Shown piece by piece: positions 51,983 through 60,501 of a DNA stretch of 64,000 nucleotides. Under the pieces are notes generated by a model. It did not search any database, was not told the origin of the DNA, and saw only the letters and a program-made list of their open reading frames with translations. This DNA comes from Namhaeicola litoreus (GTDB lineage Bacteria; Bacteroidota; Bacteroidia; Flavobacteriales; Flavobacteriaceae). A program made the position numbers and the translations under genes. The first letter of the stretch is position 1. Each line of letters starts with the position of its first letter. The stretch lies in assembly GCF_042679565.1 (NCBI RefSeq), contig NZ_JBHTMY010000002.1, forward strand, positions 248,001-312,000, given 5' to 3'.

Positions 51983-52369
51983 ATGGTTCAGCAAGTCACA
52001 AAAGGTATTAAGATTTCAATCTCCACGAATTTCCAAGGAACTCATTTTGAGAATAGTACCATGTATTTTGTTTTTAGCTACACCATTCAAATAGAAAATC
52101 AAAGCAATGACACTGTCCAGTTGTTAAGTCGACATTGGGATATCTATGACTCCTTAAACAGCAAAGAAGTTGTAGAGGGCGAAGGCGTTGTGGGTCAAAA
52201 ACCTATCTTATCTCCCAAACAGTTACACACGTATACCTCAAATTGCTTTTTAACCTCCCCCATAGGTTCTATGTCTGGCTATTACAATATGATCAATTTT
52301 GCTACGACCAAAAAATTCAGGGTACATATCCCTACTTTTCAACTCATGGCTGCTGCTATTTTGAATTGA
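51983..52369 (+). CDS. apaG: ApaG protein
   Basis: A 128-aa single-domain protein of the ApaG/DUF525 family, an immunoglobulin-like beta sandwich. E. coli ApaG was linked to cobalt and magnesium resistance; the biochemical function is unclear. Diagnostic stretches are FVFSYTIQIENQSNDTVQLLSRHWDIYDS and the glycine-rich VVEGEGVVGQKPILSPKQ. The MVQQVTKGIKIS start at ATG 51983 matches relatives. Confidence 0.92.
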   Translation: MVQQVTKGIKISISTNFQGTHFENSTMYFVFSYTIQIENQSNDTVQLLSRHWDIYDSLNSKEVVEGEGVVGQKPILSPKQLHTYTSNCFLTSPIGSMSGYYNMINFATTKKFRVHIPTFQLMAAAILN

Positions 52370-52423
52370 GAAACGCATTTTGAAGCTTCGGTTTTATGTG
52401 TATCTTTAGGCTAACCAAAATCA

Positions 52424-53827
52424 ATGAAATCTTCAACTCGATTCGAACACAATAAAAGGGGCGATCATTGCCTCAATTGCAACTCACCCCTGCAGTTAGA
52501 CGATAATTTTTGTCACCAATGCGGACAGGTAAACGACACGAGTAAAATTAGTTTAAAACAATACTTTTCTCAATATTTATCGGGTTTTTTCAATTTTGAT
52601 AACCGACTTTGGAAAACTGTTTACCCCTTGCTTTTTAAGCCGGGAAAAGTAACCAGAGAATATGTGCAAGGAAAAAGGATGAGCTACGTAAATCCCTTCC
52701 AACTGTATTTTCATGTCACCATTGTGTTCTTTTTACTACTCGGATTGTTCAAAACCTTTAAAGAGATCAAAGAGGCACGCGTGATCAATGATAAGTCGAC
52801 AATAGTCCTGGATTCGGTTCAGCCTGTCCTTGAAAATATTAAAAAAGTAGATCTGCCAAAAAATCTGACCGGTATCGAGAATGTGGATATCCCCCAATTC
52901 GTAGATTCTATCAGCAAGCAAGGTGACAGCCTTCACAGTTATTACAAAACATTGATCAGTAAATACCTAGACTCTGTTTTTCAAGACAGCATCACCCTGC
53001 ATCAATTAAAAGACCCTGATATAAAACTTGCCCAACAGGATTCCATTTTCGATACCATTTTTGGACCGCATCTCGACTACTACGGTAAACTTTTATCAGA
53101 TAGCGACAACATTAAAATTGAAGAAGTAGGAGAATTAGCCAGACTGAATGAATTAAAAAGTTTTTCGGTTGAATATGCCCAGGGGATTTTAGAGCAAAAA
53201 CAAATTGATTATAAAATTCCGGAAAAATACACCTTGTCTACGGAAAATTCTGTGCTCAAAGCCTTATTGGGTGAAAGTACTTTTTCAAAATTAAATGAGC
53301 TCATGGAGTATGATAAGGAACACCCTGATCTTGAAGCTCCCTTGGCTCTAAAAGAAATGGGTTATGAGAATTCTTACTGGAATATATTTTATTATACCAA
53401 AGCGAAAAAGGTAAATCAATTAAAAGATGACCCCGAGGCATTTGGTAAAAATTATTTAGGGGAGATCATTTCCAAAATCTCTGTAGCTCTTTTCTTTTTA
53501 CTGCCCATTTTCACCTTGGTGATGGCACTTTTGTATATCAGAAGCCCATATAATTACACAGAACATTTGGTTTTTGTCTTTCACGTACAAACGGTGTTTT
53601 TTATCCTGTTCACGCTCACAATTGTGATCGATCAATTAACTGATTTTTCTACTACAGCGCTGATGATCACCACCTTGTTCCCAATGTATTTATACCTCGC
53701 GCTAAAGAAATTTTATGGGCAGGGTTGGTTTAAAACTTTGGTCAAATTCTTATTGTTGAATACATTTTTTATCGCGCTAAGCATCATTGGTTTTGTGATC
53801 ATTTCATTCATTACTTTTTTGATCTGA
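52424..53827 (+). CDS. DUF3667 domain membrane protein
   Basis: A 467-aa protein. The N-terminal zinc ribbon C-x2-C (CLNC) and C-x2-C (CHQC), about 18-36, is followed by the DUF3667 signature FFNFDNRLWKTVYPLLFKPGKVTREYVQGKRMSYVNPFQLY. One membrane helix (about 95-113), a long hydrophilic extracytoplasmic region with predicted helices (about 115-350), and three to four helices at the C-terminus complete it. Function is unknown. The last 17 bp overlap the convergent NRDE gene. Confidence 0.8.
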   Translation: MKSSTRFEHNKRGDHCLNCNSPLQLDDNFCHQCGQVNDTSKISLKQYFSQYLSGFFNFDNRLWKTVYPLLFKPGKVTREYVQGKRMSYVNPFQLYFHVTIVFFLLLGLFKTFKEIKEARVINDKSTIVLDSVQPVLENIKKVDLPKNLTGIENVDIPQFVDSISKQGDSLHSYYKTLISKYLDSVFQDSITLHQLKDPDIKLAQQDSIFDTIFGPHLDYYGKLLSDSDNIKIEEVGELARLNELKSFSVEYAQGILEQKQIDYKIPEKYTLSTENSVLKALLGESTFSKLNELMEYDKEHPDLEAPLALKEMGYENSYWNIFYYTKAKKVNQLKDDPEAFGKNYLGEIISKISVALFFLLPIFTLVMALLYIRSPYNYTEHLVFVFHVQTVFFILFTLTIVIDQLTDFSTTALMITTLFPMYLYLALKKFYGQGWFKTLVKFLLLNTFFIALSIIGFVIISFITFLI

Positions 53828-54506
53828 CCTCATCGATAGGGATATACTGCATGTCTATGGCATTATCACTTTTTTCTACAGAGGTAATACTGACCGTTCC
53901 TCCCCCTTTTCTTGACATCAATACATCACTTTCCGGATTACCCTCCCCTGCTGTGCGATGAAAGCTGAGTAAATTTTCCCGATTCAACGTATTGCCTTTT
54001 CGCCAATCTTTGAACCACTTTTCTCTTTTTGCTTTTACCTCATCAGTATAAAGTGTAGAAGATGACCAAATGGCGGGTTTTTGGGGTAAAATCCTGAAAT
54101 GCTTTTGTTCACCATCCCAAACAAATTCGAAAGCAAACAATTTAAAATCCCATTCCACGATCACCAAAGTAAACGGTTCGATATCTAGGAGATCAATTTC
54201 CTTCAATCCTAGATTGATATCCTCCACTTTTAACAGCTCGATCACTACATGTCCTCTGCTTTTTCTGTATTTTTCTTGAGCCACATGATCCTGAAATCCA
54301 CCGTTGAGCAAACAGATCAATCTTTCCCGGCTGCTATAGCCTATCCAAGAACCTCCCGCTTCACCATCTTTCGGAAAATGCACCGCTATCCCCTCTTGCA
54401 TTTCTGTTTTTGGTGCATCAGCAGGTTTTCGGCTATAGGGCACATCACGACTGGAAGTGAGGATAAAATCGCCATTTTCAAAGGGAACATAGGTAACAGT
54501 ACACAT
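53811..54506 (-). CDS. NRDE family protein (TANGO2-like)
   Basis: A 231-aa member of the NRDE/TANGO2 family, which shares the Ntn-hydrolase fold and has an N-terminal MC as in MCTVTYVP. The name-giving NRDE motif appears here as SSRDVPYSRKPA. GGSWIGYSSRERLICLLNGG is typical. The eukaryotic relative has been linked to heme and lipid handling; the bacterial role is not known. Cys2 could act as a nucleophile after Met removal. Start ATG 54506 is certain from the conserved N-terminus. Confidence 0.8.
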   Translation of the reverse strand: MCTVTYVPFENGDFILTSSRDVPYSRKPADAPKTEMQEGIAVHFPKDGEAGGSWIGYSSRERLICLLNGGFQDHVAQEKYRKSRGHVVIELLKVEDINLGLKEIDLLDIEPFTLVIVEWDFKLFAFEFVWDGEQKHFRILPQKPAIWSSSTLYTDEVKAKREKWFKDWRKGNTLNRENLLSFHRTAGEGNPESDVLMSRKGGGTVSITSVEKSDNAIDMQYIPIDEVRSKK

Positions 54507-54554
54507 AGTCTAAAGTTCTGACTGCCAATTTACGCAAACCTTTCAAGCCTTTTA

Positions 54555-54599
54555 AGTGCTAAAAAGCACTACTTAAACCGTGCAAAAATCGTACATTTG
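54555..54599 (+). promoter_or_regulatory. pruA promoter with upstream palindrome
   Basis: TACATTTG (54592-54599) is an exact -7 element 41 bp before the pruA ATG. AGTGCT-AAAA-AGCACT (54555-54570) is a perfect 6-bp inverted repeat, extended by TTTA/TAAA across a 2-base bulge. It lies where the -33 region would be and may be an operator. Confidence 0.45.
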
Positions 54600-54640
54600 A
54601 TGTCTCAAAAATATAGTTTAACCATCAAATAAAAAAAGAA

Positions 54641-56275
54641 ATGGCCACAGGATTTTATAAAGTACCCAAGGCAGTAAACGAGCCCGTGTTGGCGTACGGA
54701 AAAGGAAGTAAGGAAAGAGAAAGTTTGCTGGCGATGTACAAAAAAATGTATAACGAAAAAGCAGATATACCCCTGTATATCGGTTCCGAACAGATCAAAA
54801 CAGGCGATACGGTGAGTATGCATCCACCCCACGACCACCAGCATGAATTGGGCGTTTTTCATAAAGCCGATAAAAAACATATCGAAAAAGCCATTGATAC
54901 GGCTTTGGAAGCCAGAAAAAAATGGGCAAAAATGCCCTGGGAATCCAGAGCTGCCATTTTCTTAAAAGCAGCCGACCTTCTGGTTGGCCCCTATAGAGAC
55001 AGAATGAATGCAGCCACCATGTTGGCGCAATCTAAGAATATGATGCAGACCGAAATTGATGCCGTTTGCGAATTGGCAGATTTTTTCAGGTTCAACGTAG
55101 AATTTATGTCGCAGATCTACGCAGACCAACCTATTTCTGTGGAAGGGATCTGGAACCGCATGCAGTACAGACCGCTCGAAGGTTTTGTCTATGCCGTCAC
55201 GCCGTTTAACTTTACCTCTATTGCCGCAAACTTACCTGCTGCTCCGGCCATGATGGGTAACGTAGTGGTTTGGAAACCGGCAGAAACCCAGGTGTACTCT
55301 GCCCAGGTGATCATGGAAATCTTTATGGAAGCAGGTGTACCTCCGGGTGTGATCAATATGGTCACAGGAAAATCTTCGATGATTACAGATATAGTGATGA
55401 ACCACAAAGATTTTTCGGGTATCCACTTTACCGGTTCAACCCCTGTATTTAATAGCTTTTGGGAAACCATTGGCAACAATATCAAAAAAGGCTTGTACAG
55501 AAGTTATCCCAGAATTGTAGGAGAAACCGGAGGAAAAGATTTTGTGTGGATGCACCATACTGCAGATGCCAAAGCAGTAGCAACGGCTTTAACTAGAGGG
55601 GCTTTTGAGTTTCAAGGACAAAAATGTTCTGCCGCTTCTCGCGCCTATATCCCAAAAAGCAAATGGGCAGATGTGAGAAAATTTATGGAGGCCGATTTAA
55701 AATCGATCAAAATGGGAAGTCCGGAAAACCCTGAGAACTTTGTAAACGCTGTCATCGATAAAAGAGCATTCGACAAATTATGCGGTTATATCGACCAGGC
55801 CAAAAAGGACAAAGATGCGGAAGTGATCATCGGAGGAAATTACGATGGATCTAAAGGTTACTTTATAGAACCTACCGTTATATTGGCAAAAACCCCAAAA
55901 TATGAAACTATGTGTACCGAATTATTCGGACCGGTTTTAACGGTGTATGTATATGAAGATAAAGATTGGAAAGAAATTCTTGAAATCATGGATCAAACCT
56001 CGATCTATGCATTAACAGGAGCTATTTTTAGTCAGGACAGGTATGTGATCGACTATGCCACAGACGCTTTAGAAAATTCGGCGGGTAATTTTTACATCAA
56101 CGACAAACCTACTGGTGCCGTGGTAGGTCAACAGCCCTTTGGCGGTGCAAGAGGATCGGGAACAAATGACAAAGCAGGTTCTGTTTGGAATTTGTTGCGT
56201 TGGATCTCTAACAGAACCATCAAAGAAAATTTTGTTCCACCAACCAATTACCGTTATCCGTTTTTAGAAGTGTAA
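54641..56275 (+). CDS. pruA: L-glutamate gamma-semialdehyde dehydrogenase (P5C dehydrogenase)
   Basis: Second enzyme of proline catabolism, oxidising glutamate semialdehyde to glutamate with NAD+. At 544 aa it is the monofunctional form, not the PutA fusion. The catalytic Glu is in RIVGETGGKDF and the Cys in FEFQGQKCSAASRAYIP (about residue 328). The NAD-binding VTPFNFTSIAANLPAAPAMMGN and C-terminal QQPFGGARGSGTNDKAG are conserved. Proline dehydrogenase is not adjacent. The enzyme runs opposite to the biosynthetic proAB in this window, so separate regulation is expected. Confidence 0.96.
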   Translation: MATGFYKVPKAVNEPVLAYGKGSKERESLLAMYKKMYNEKADIPLYIGSEQIKTGDTVSMHPPHDHQHELGVFHKADKKHIEKAIDTALEARKKWAKMPWESRAAIFLKAADLLVGPYRDRMNAATMLAQSKNMMQTEIDAVCELADFFRFNVEFMSQIYADQPISVEGIWNRMQYRPLEGFVYAVTPFNFTSIAANLPAAPAMMGNVVVWKPAETQVYSAQVIMEIFMEAGVPPGVINMVTGKSSMITDIVMNHKDFSGIHFTGSTPVFNSFWETIGNNIKKGLYRSYPRIVGETGGKDFVWMHHTADAKAVATALTRGAFEFQGQKCSAASRAYIPKSKWADVRKFMEADLKSIKMGSPENPENFVNAVIDKRAFDKLCGYIDQAKKDKDAEVIIGGNYDGSKGYFIEPTVILAKTPKYETMCTELFGPVLTVYVYEDKDWKEILEIMDQTSIYALTGAIFSQDRYVIDYATDALENSAGNFYINDKPTGAVVGQQPFGGARGSGTNDKAGSVWNLLRWISNRTIKENFVPPTNYRYPFLEV

Positions 56276-56380
56276 AAATGTAAGGAGGAGAGCAATTGTT
56301 AAGTGATTGTTAAATTACAGAATTTCAGGGCCTTTTAGCAAAAATTAGCCGATGAATGTAATTCCCAATCAAATATTACT

Positions 56381-56388
56381 TATCTTTG
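56381..56388 (+). promoter_or_regulatory. Candidate -7 element for the cold-shock gene
   Basis: TATCTTTG, exact TAnnTTTG, ends 28 bp before ATG 56417. The implied leader is only about 20 nt. Confidence 0.45.
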
Positions 56389-56416
56389 CCCCTATTATAA
56401 TTTATATCACAATACA

Positions 56417-56608
56417 ATGAGTACAGGAACTGTAAAATTTTTCAATGAGTCGAAAGGATTCGGATTCATTATCGAGGACGAATCATCTAAAGAGTACTTC
56501 GTACACATATCAGGTCTATCTGATCGTGTAAAAGAAGGAGACAATGTAGAATTCGACCTTAAAGAAGGTAAAAAAGGATTAAACGCGATAAATGTAAAGA
56601 GAATTTAG
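56417..56608 (+). CDS. Cold-shock domain protein (CspA family)
   Basis: A 63-aa single cold-shock domain binding single-stranded RNA/DNA. RNP1 is KGFGFI and RNP2 is YFVHIS, with the start MSTGTVKFFNESKGF standard for the family. It is a few residues shorter than E. coli CspA. A strong terminator follows, so it is a single-gene unit. Confidence 0.95.
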   Translation: MSTGTVKFFNESKGFGFIIEDESSKEYFVHISGLSDRVKEGDNVEFDLKEGKKGLNAINVKRI

Positions 56609-56637
56609 TATTTATTCTTTAATTTTTTTAAGATTGA

Positions 56638-56665
56638 AAGCCCGCACATTGCGGGCTTATTTTTG
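56638..56665 (+). terminator. Intrinsic terminator after the cold-shock gene
   Basis: AAGCCCGCA (56638-56646) and TGCGGGCTT (56650-56658) form a perfect 9-bp GC-rich stem with a CAT loop, followed by ATTTTTG. Confidence 0.9.
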
Positions 56666-56673
56666 TTTGAAAT

Positions 56674-57306
56674 CTAAGCCGGCTTATATTTAAGCGGCAA
56701 ATGCACCACTTTTTTTGTTTCAAAAAAGGCCTCGTCAAAATAATCGGAAAGGGCAAATACTTTTGCTTTGGGAAAATGTTGAAGTTCTTCGCTCAGGTCT
56801 CCCCCTTTTAAATAAAGAATACCATTGCTTAATTCGTGTAAGGATTTTTTCCTGATCTTGTTTTTTGTCCATTTCGTAAAATCATCCATCTTGGTCACGG
56901 CTCTGCTGACAATAAAATCAAACTCTCCTTTTACTTGTTCTGCCCTCATTTGAACCGCTTTTACATTTTTTAAGCCCAGGGCCTGCGCCACTTCTTGTAC
57001 CACCGTTATTTTTTTACCGATAGAATCTACCAGTAAAAATTCTGTTTCAGGGAACAGAATAGCCAAAGGGATACCCGGAAACCCGCCACCAGTGCCTATG
57101 TCTAAAATTTTTGAGCCCGCCAAAAAAGGCTGGACCTTCGCTATGCCCAAAGAGTGTAGCACGTGTCTTTCATACAATTCGTCCATATCTTTTCTGGAGA
57201 TCACATTGATCTTTTGATTCCAATCCCGATACAAACCCTCTAATTGCTCAAATTGTTCTATCTGCCTTTGGCTCAGTAAATCGAAGTATTTGTTGATTTC
57301 TTTCAT
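56674..57306 (-). CDS. rsmG: 16S rRNA (guanine527-N7)-methyltransferase RsmG
   Basis: SAM-dependent methyltransferase of 210 aa that modifies G527 of 16S rRNA. The SAM motif is ILDIGTGGGFPGIPLAILFP (about 68-87), and RHVLHSLGIAKV and FDFIVSRAVTKMDDF are typical. Start ATG 57306 (or 57312): the longer frame to TTG 57351 runs through the promoter, whose -7 and -33 elements lie at 57324-57351. The 5' untranslated leader is therefore only a few nucleotides. Confidence 0.94.
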   Translation of the reverse strand: MKEINKYFDLLSQRQIEQFEQLEGLYRDWNQKINVISRKDMDELYERHVLHSLGIAKVQPFLAGSKILDIGTGGGFPGIPLAILFPETEFLLVDSIGKKITVVQEVAQALGLKNVKAVQMRAEQVKGEFDFIVSRAVTKMDDFTKWTKNKIRKKSLHELSNGILYLKGGDLSEELQHFPKAKVFALSDYFDEAFFETKKVVHLPLKYKPA

Positions 57307-57323
57307 GCTCATTATTTCTGCCA

Positions 57324-57351
57324 CAAAAATACAACGAATTTCATTTAACAA
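57324..57351 (-). promoter_or_regulatory. Promoter of rsmG
   Basis: Minus strand: TTG (57349-57351), 17-bp spacer, TATTTTTG (57324-57331). Both Bacteroidota elements are present at normal spacing, about 18 bp before the start codon. Confidence 0.6.
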
Positions 57352-57389
57352 TTTGTGAAAAATTTTTAATTAAACTTTAAAAAAACTCC

Positions 57390-57397
57390 TAACTTTG
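57390..57397 (+). promoter_or_regulatory. Candidate -7 element for the desaturase gene
   Basis: TAACTTTG, exact TAnnTTTG, 41 bp before ATG 57439 and divergent from the rsmG promoter. No -33 TTG at normal spacing. Confidence 0.45.
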
Positions 57398-57438
57398 CGA
57401 CCAAAGACTACATTTTTTTTAATTTAAGTAAGTATTTA

Positions 57439-58530
57439 ATGAAGGAGATTAAATTTATGACAAGGGATAAATCGAATTTTTTCAGAACCCTTAACAAACG
57501 AGTAAACAACTATTTTAAAGATCAAGGCATAAAAAAAACAGGTAATTGGAAGCTTTATTCAAAAGCTGCACTGATGTTCACCATTTACTTATTACCCTTT
57601 ATTCTAATTCTAACCGTGGATATGCCGGGTTGGCTACAATTAATTTTAGCTGTGATCGCCGGAATTGGCATGGCCGGTGTGGGGATGAATGTGATGCACG
57701 ACGCCAACCACGAATCGTTTTCAGACAAGACCTGGATAAATAAAGTGATGGGCGGCAGTATGTATATTCTGGCGGGAAATGTGTATAACTGGCAGGTACA
57801 GCACAATGTCTTACACCACACCTATACCAACATTCAAGGTTACGACGAAGATATTGAAGCGGGTAGGATCATTCGGTTTTCAGAACACGCCAAACAATTA
57901 AAAGTGCACCGTTTTCAAAAATACTATTCGCTCTTTTTGTACGGATTATTGAGTTTAAACTGGGCCATTACCACAGATTTTAAACAAACGCGCAAGTATC
58001 TGAAAAGAAAACTTTCTTTTGGTAAGTTGCCTAGCCCTGCGAAGCAATGGACAACTTTGATCATCTCAAAGATCATCTATTATTTTATATGGATTGGTTT
58101 ACCCCTTATATTTACCGATCTGGCCTGGTGGCAGATCGTGATAGGTTTTGTGGTGATGCATTACACCGCAGGAATGATCTTGAGCGTGATCTTCCAACTC
58201 GCACATGTGATGCCCAATACAGATATGCCTTTGCCCGATGAAAACGGTAACATGGAACATACCTGGGCCATTCACCAATTGTTTACCACTTCTAATTTTG
58301 CGATCAACAATAAGCTTGTCAATTTTTATACCGGTGGATTAAACCATCAGGTGGAACACCATATTTTTCCACATATTTCTCATATTCACTACAAGAAATT
58401 ATCTGAAATTGTCAGAAATACGGCGAATGAATTTAACCTGCCTTACAATGAGTACAAGACCATGGTTGAAGCTTTTGTACAACATTTCAGGCAATTAAAC
58501 TATTTGGGCCACCAACACGAGCTTGCATAA
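57439..58530 (+). CDS. Membrane fatty acid desaturase (acyl-CoA / acyl-lipid front-end type)
   Basis: Di-iron integral membrane desaturase of 363 aa. Three histidine boxes are present: HDANH (about 88-92), HNVLHH (about 123-128) and HQVEHH (about 304-309). The Q/H-x2-HH third box is typical of front-end and linoleoyl-CoA-type desaturases. Membrane helices flank about 40-80, 165-180 and 205-245. It probably adjusts membrane fluidity. No cytochrome b5 domain is fused. The double-bond position cannot be inferred. Confidence 0.9.
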   Translation: MKEIKFMTRDKSNFFRTLNKRVNNYFKDQGIKKTGNWKLYSKAALMFTIYLLPFILILTVDMPGWLQLILAVIAGIGMAGVGMNVMHDANHESFSDKTWINKVMGGSMYILAGNVYNWQVQHNVLHHTYTNIQGYDEDIEAGRIIRFSEHAKQLKVHRFQKYYSLFLYGLLSLNWAITTDFKQTRKYLKRKLSFGKLPSPAKQWTTLIISKIIYYFIWIGLPLIFTDLAWWQIVIGFVVMHYTAGMILSVIFQLAHVMPNTDMPLPDENGNMEHTWAIHQLFTTSNFAINNKLVNFYTGGLNHQVEHHIFPHISHIHYKKLSEIVRNTANEFNLPYNEYKTMVEAFVQHFRQLNYLGHQHELA

Positions 58531-58557
58531 TCACTTTTTTTCTATAATTCATATTTC

Positions 58558-59745
58558 ATGTCACAACAACTTTCAGATAGAATAAACAGTTTACCTGTTT
58601 CTGAGACGCTTGCTATGGCGGCAAAAGCCCGCGAATTAAAAGAGCAAGGCAAAGATATTATTAGTTTAAGTTTGGGGGAGCCGGATTTTAACCCGCCTCA
58701 ATTCATTAAAGATGCGGCCATAGAGGCCATCAATGGTGATTTTCACTCCTATTCGCCTGTCAATGGGTACAACGATCTAAGAGAGGCCATTTGCAGAAAA
58801 TTTAAGCGCGACAATAATTTAACCTATACACCCAACCAGATAGTAGTTTCTACGGGTGCCAAACAATCTATTGCCAATGTGGCAATGGTCTTGTTAAATC
58901 CGGGTGACGATGTCTTATTACCAGCCCCTTATTGGGTGAGCTATTCTGCCATTGCTACTTTGGCAGAAGCTAATTTTATAGAGATTCCCAGCGGCATTGA
59001 AACTGATTTTAAAATCACACCTGAGCAGCTAGAGGCAGCGATCACGCCAAAAACAAAGATGATCTTTTTCAACTCGCCAAATAACCCCAGTGGTACGGTG
59101 TATACCGAAGCGGAATACCGTGCTTTGGCCAAAGTATTAGAAAAATATCCGAATATCTATATTCTATCAGACGAAATTTACGAGCATATCAATTACGGCG
59201 AACCTAATTTTAGTTTTGCTGCCATTGAAAGTATGTACGACAGAACCATTACGGTAAACGGTGTGGCAAAAGCTTTTGCCATGACCGGCTGGAGAATTGG
59301 TTACATCGGCGCACCGGAATGGATCGCAAAAGCTTGTACTAAAATTCAAGGACAAATAACTTCTGGTGCCAATACCATTGCCCAAAGAGCAACCATTGCG
59401 GCCCTGGACAACCCTGTGTCAAAAATTCAATTCATGGTAGATGAGTTTAAAGTGAGAAGAGATCTTATTTTAAAATTATTGGCTGCCATACCGGGTGTAA
59501 AGATCAATGTGCCTAAAGGTGCTTTCTATGTTTTCCCGGATGTATCTCATTATTTTGGAAAAACAATCAAAGGCAGAAAAATAAACAATGCCTCAGATTT
59601 CTCTATGTTCTTATTGGAAGAAGCGAACATTGCTACCGTAGCCGGAGATTCTTTTGGTGCACCTGATTGTATCAGAATTTCTTATGCCGCTTCTCAGGAA
59701 AATTTGAAAGAAGCCGTCAAGCGATTAGCTGCTGCGCTTGCATAG
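58558..59745 (+). CDS. Class I/II pyridoxal-phosphate aminotransferase (aspartate aminotransferase type)
   Basis: A 395-aa enzyme of the AspC Ib group, transferring amino groups between aspartate and 2-oxoglutarate; some relatives also accept prephenate. The PLP lysine is in NGVAKAFAMTGWRIGY (about residue 237). The substrate region FFNSPNNPSGTVY and the C-terminal Arg in CIRISYAAS are conserved. It is 27 bp after the desaturase gene and ends at a strong terminator, so the two may be co-transcribed without functional link. Confidence 0.93.
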   Translation: MSQQLSDRINSLPVSETLAMAAKARELKEQGKDIISLSLGEPDFNPPQFIKDAAIEAINGDFHSYSPVNGYNDLREAICRKFKRDNNLTYTPNQIVVSTGAKQSIANVAMVLLNPGDDVLLPAPYWVSYSAIATLAEANFIEIPSGIETDFKITPEQLEAAITPKTKMIFFNSPNNPSGTVYTEAEYRALAKVLEKYPNIYILSDEIYEHINYGEPNFSFAAIESMYDRTITVNGVAKAFAMTGWRIGYIGAPEWIAKACTKIQGQITSGANTIAQRATIAALDNPVSKIQFMVDEFKVRRDLILKLLAAIPGVKINVPKGAFYVFPDVSHYFGKTIKGRKINNASDFSMFLLEEANIATVAGDSFGAPDCIRISYAASQENLKEAVKRLAAALA

Positions 59746-59768
59746 CCTGAAGCAAATATTTTTAAAAT

Positions 59769-59798
59769 AAAAAAGCGGGTGTTCACCCGCTTTTTTTT
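59769..59798 (+). terminator. Intrinsic terminator after the aminotransferase gene
   Basis: AAAAAAGCGGGT (59769-59780) and ACCCGCTTTTTT (from 59785) with a GTTC loop, followed by eight T. The GC core is strong. Confidence 0.92.
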
Positions 59799-59964
59799 GC
59801 TTTTGTGTTTAGTTTGCCATACACTGAGTTAGCCATTTAGCGTCTTTCAGTTCATACATCGTTATACATCTACCCAACAATAAAGAGAAACAAAAACTAG
59901 ATCTAAAAAGAGCCCAAACAAAGCAAAAGACTTATTACCTTTATCATCAACAAAATCTTTACGC

Positions 59965-60399
59965 ATGCATTTCCAAGTAAATTTTAAAACCCGCTGGTCT
60001 GATTTCGACCCCAACAACCATATGCGCCACTCGGCTTACAACGATTATGCGGCAGAATCCAGGGTTCGTTTTTTTGCAGAGCACGGCCTTTCTCTGATGG
60101 ATTTCAACAAAGAAAATGTAGGTCCAATATTGTTCACAGAAAACACTTCCTTTTTTAGGGAAGTGAGCATAGGAGAGGATATCAAGGTAGAGCTCACTTT
60201 AAAAGGACTTTCAGAGAACGGGAAAAAATTTAAATTCCTGCATAAAATTTACAGACCCGATGGAGAAATAGCCGCGGAAATTGAAGTCTATGGCGCCTGG
60301 CTCGATTTGCAAAAAAGAAAAGTGACCATACCCCCAGAAATTATTCTAAACGTGGTCAAAGACATGGACCGCTCAGAGAATTTTGAGGTGATCTCCTAA
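59965..60399 (+). CDS. Acyl-CoA thioesterase of the 4HBT hotdog family
   Basis: A 144-aa single hotdog domain related to FcbC/YbgC-type thioesterases. The helix entry WSDFDPNNHMRHSAYNDYAAE (about 11-31) has the catalytic-type Asp and His. FTENTSFFREVSIGEDIKVE continues the sheet. It probably hydrolyses short or medium acyl-CoA. The 219-bp region before it contains only the aminotransferase terminator; I see no consensus promoter. A convergent oxidoreductase gene follows. Confidence 0.85.
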   Translation: MHFQVNFKTRWSDFDPNNHMRHSAYNDYAAESRVRFFAEHGLSLMDFNKENVGPILFTENTSFFREVSIGEDIKVELTLKGLSENGKKFKFLHKIYRPDGEIAAEIEVYGAWLDLQKRKVTIPPEIILNVVKDMDRSENFEVIS

Positions 60400-60501
60400 G
60401 CGATCCGAATAACTTGTATCGCGCAAAGCTTTTACCTTGTAAAAATACCTAAATGATTGATTAAGGTATAACTCAATATAAAGATCGGTATTGATTCGAC
60501 A

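Noticed and set aside
56276..56300. Shine-Dalgarno-like AGGAGGAG just after the pruA stop
   Set aside because: No start codon or open frame follows at usable distance; Bacteroidota seldom rely on such sites.
60400..60501. TACCT/AGGTA inverted repeat between the thioesterase and the molybdoenzyme genes as a terminator
   Set aside because: Only 5 bp, no T run; may be chance.
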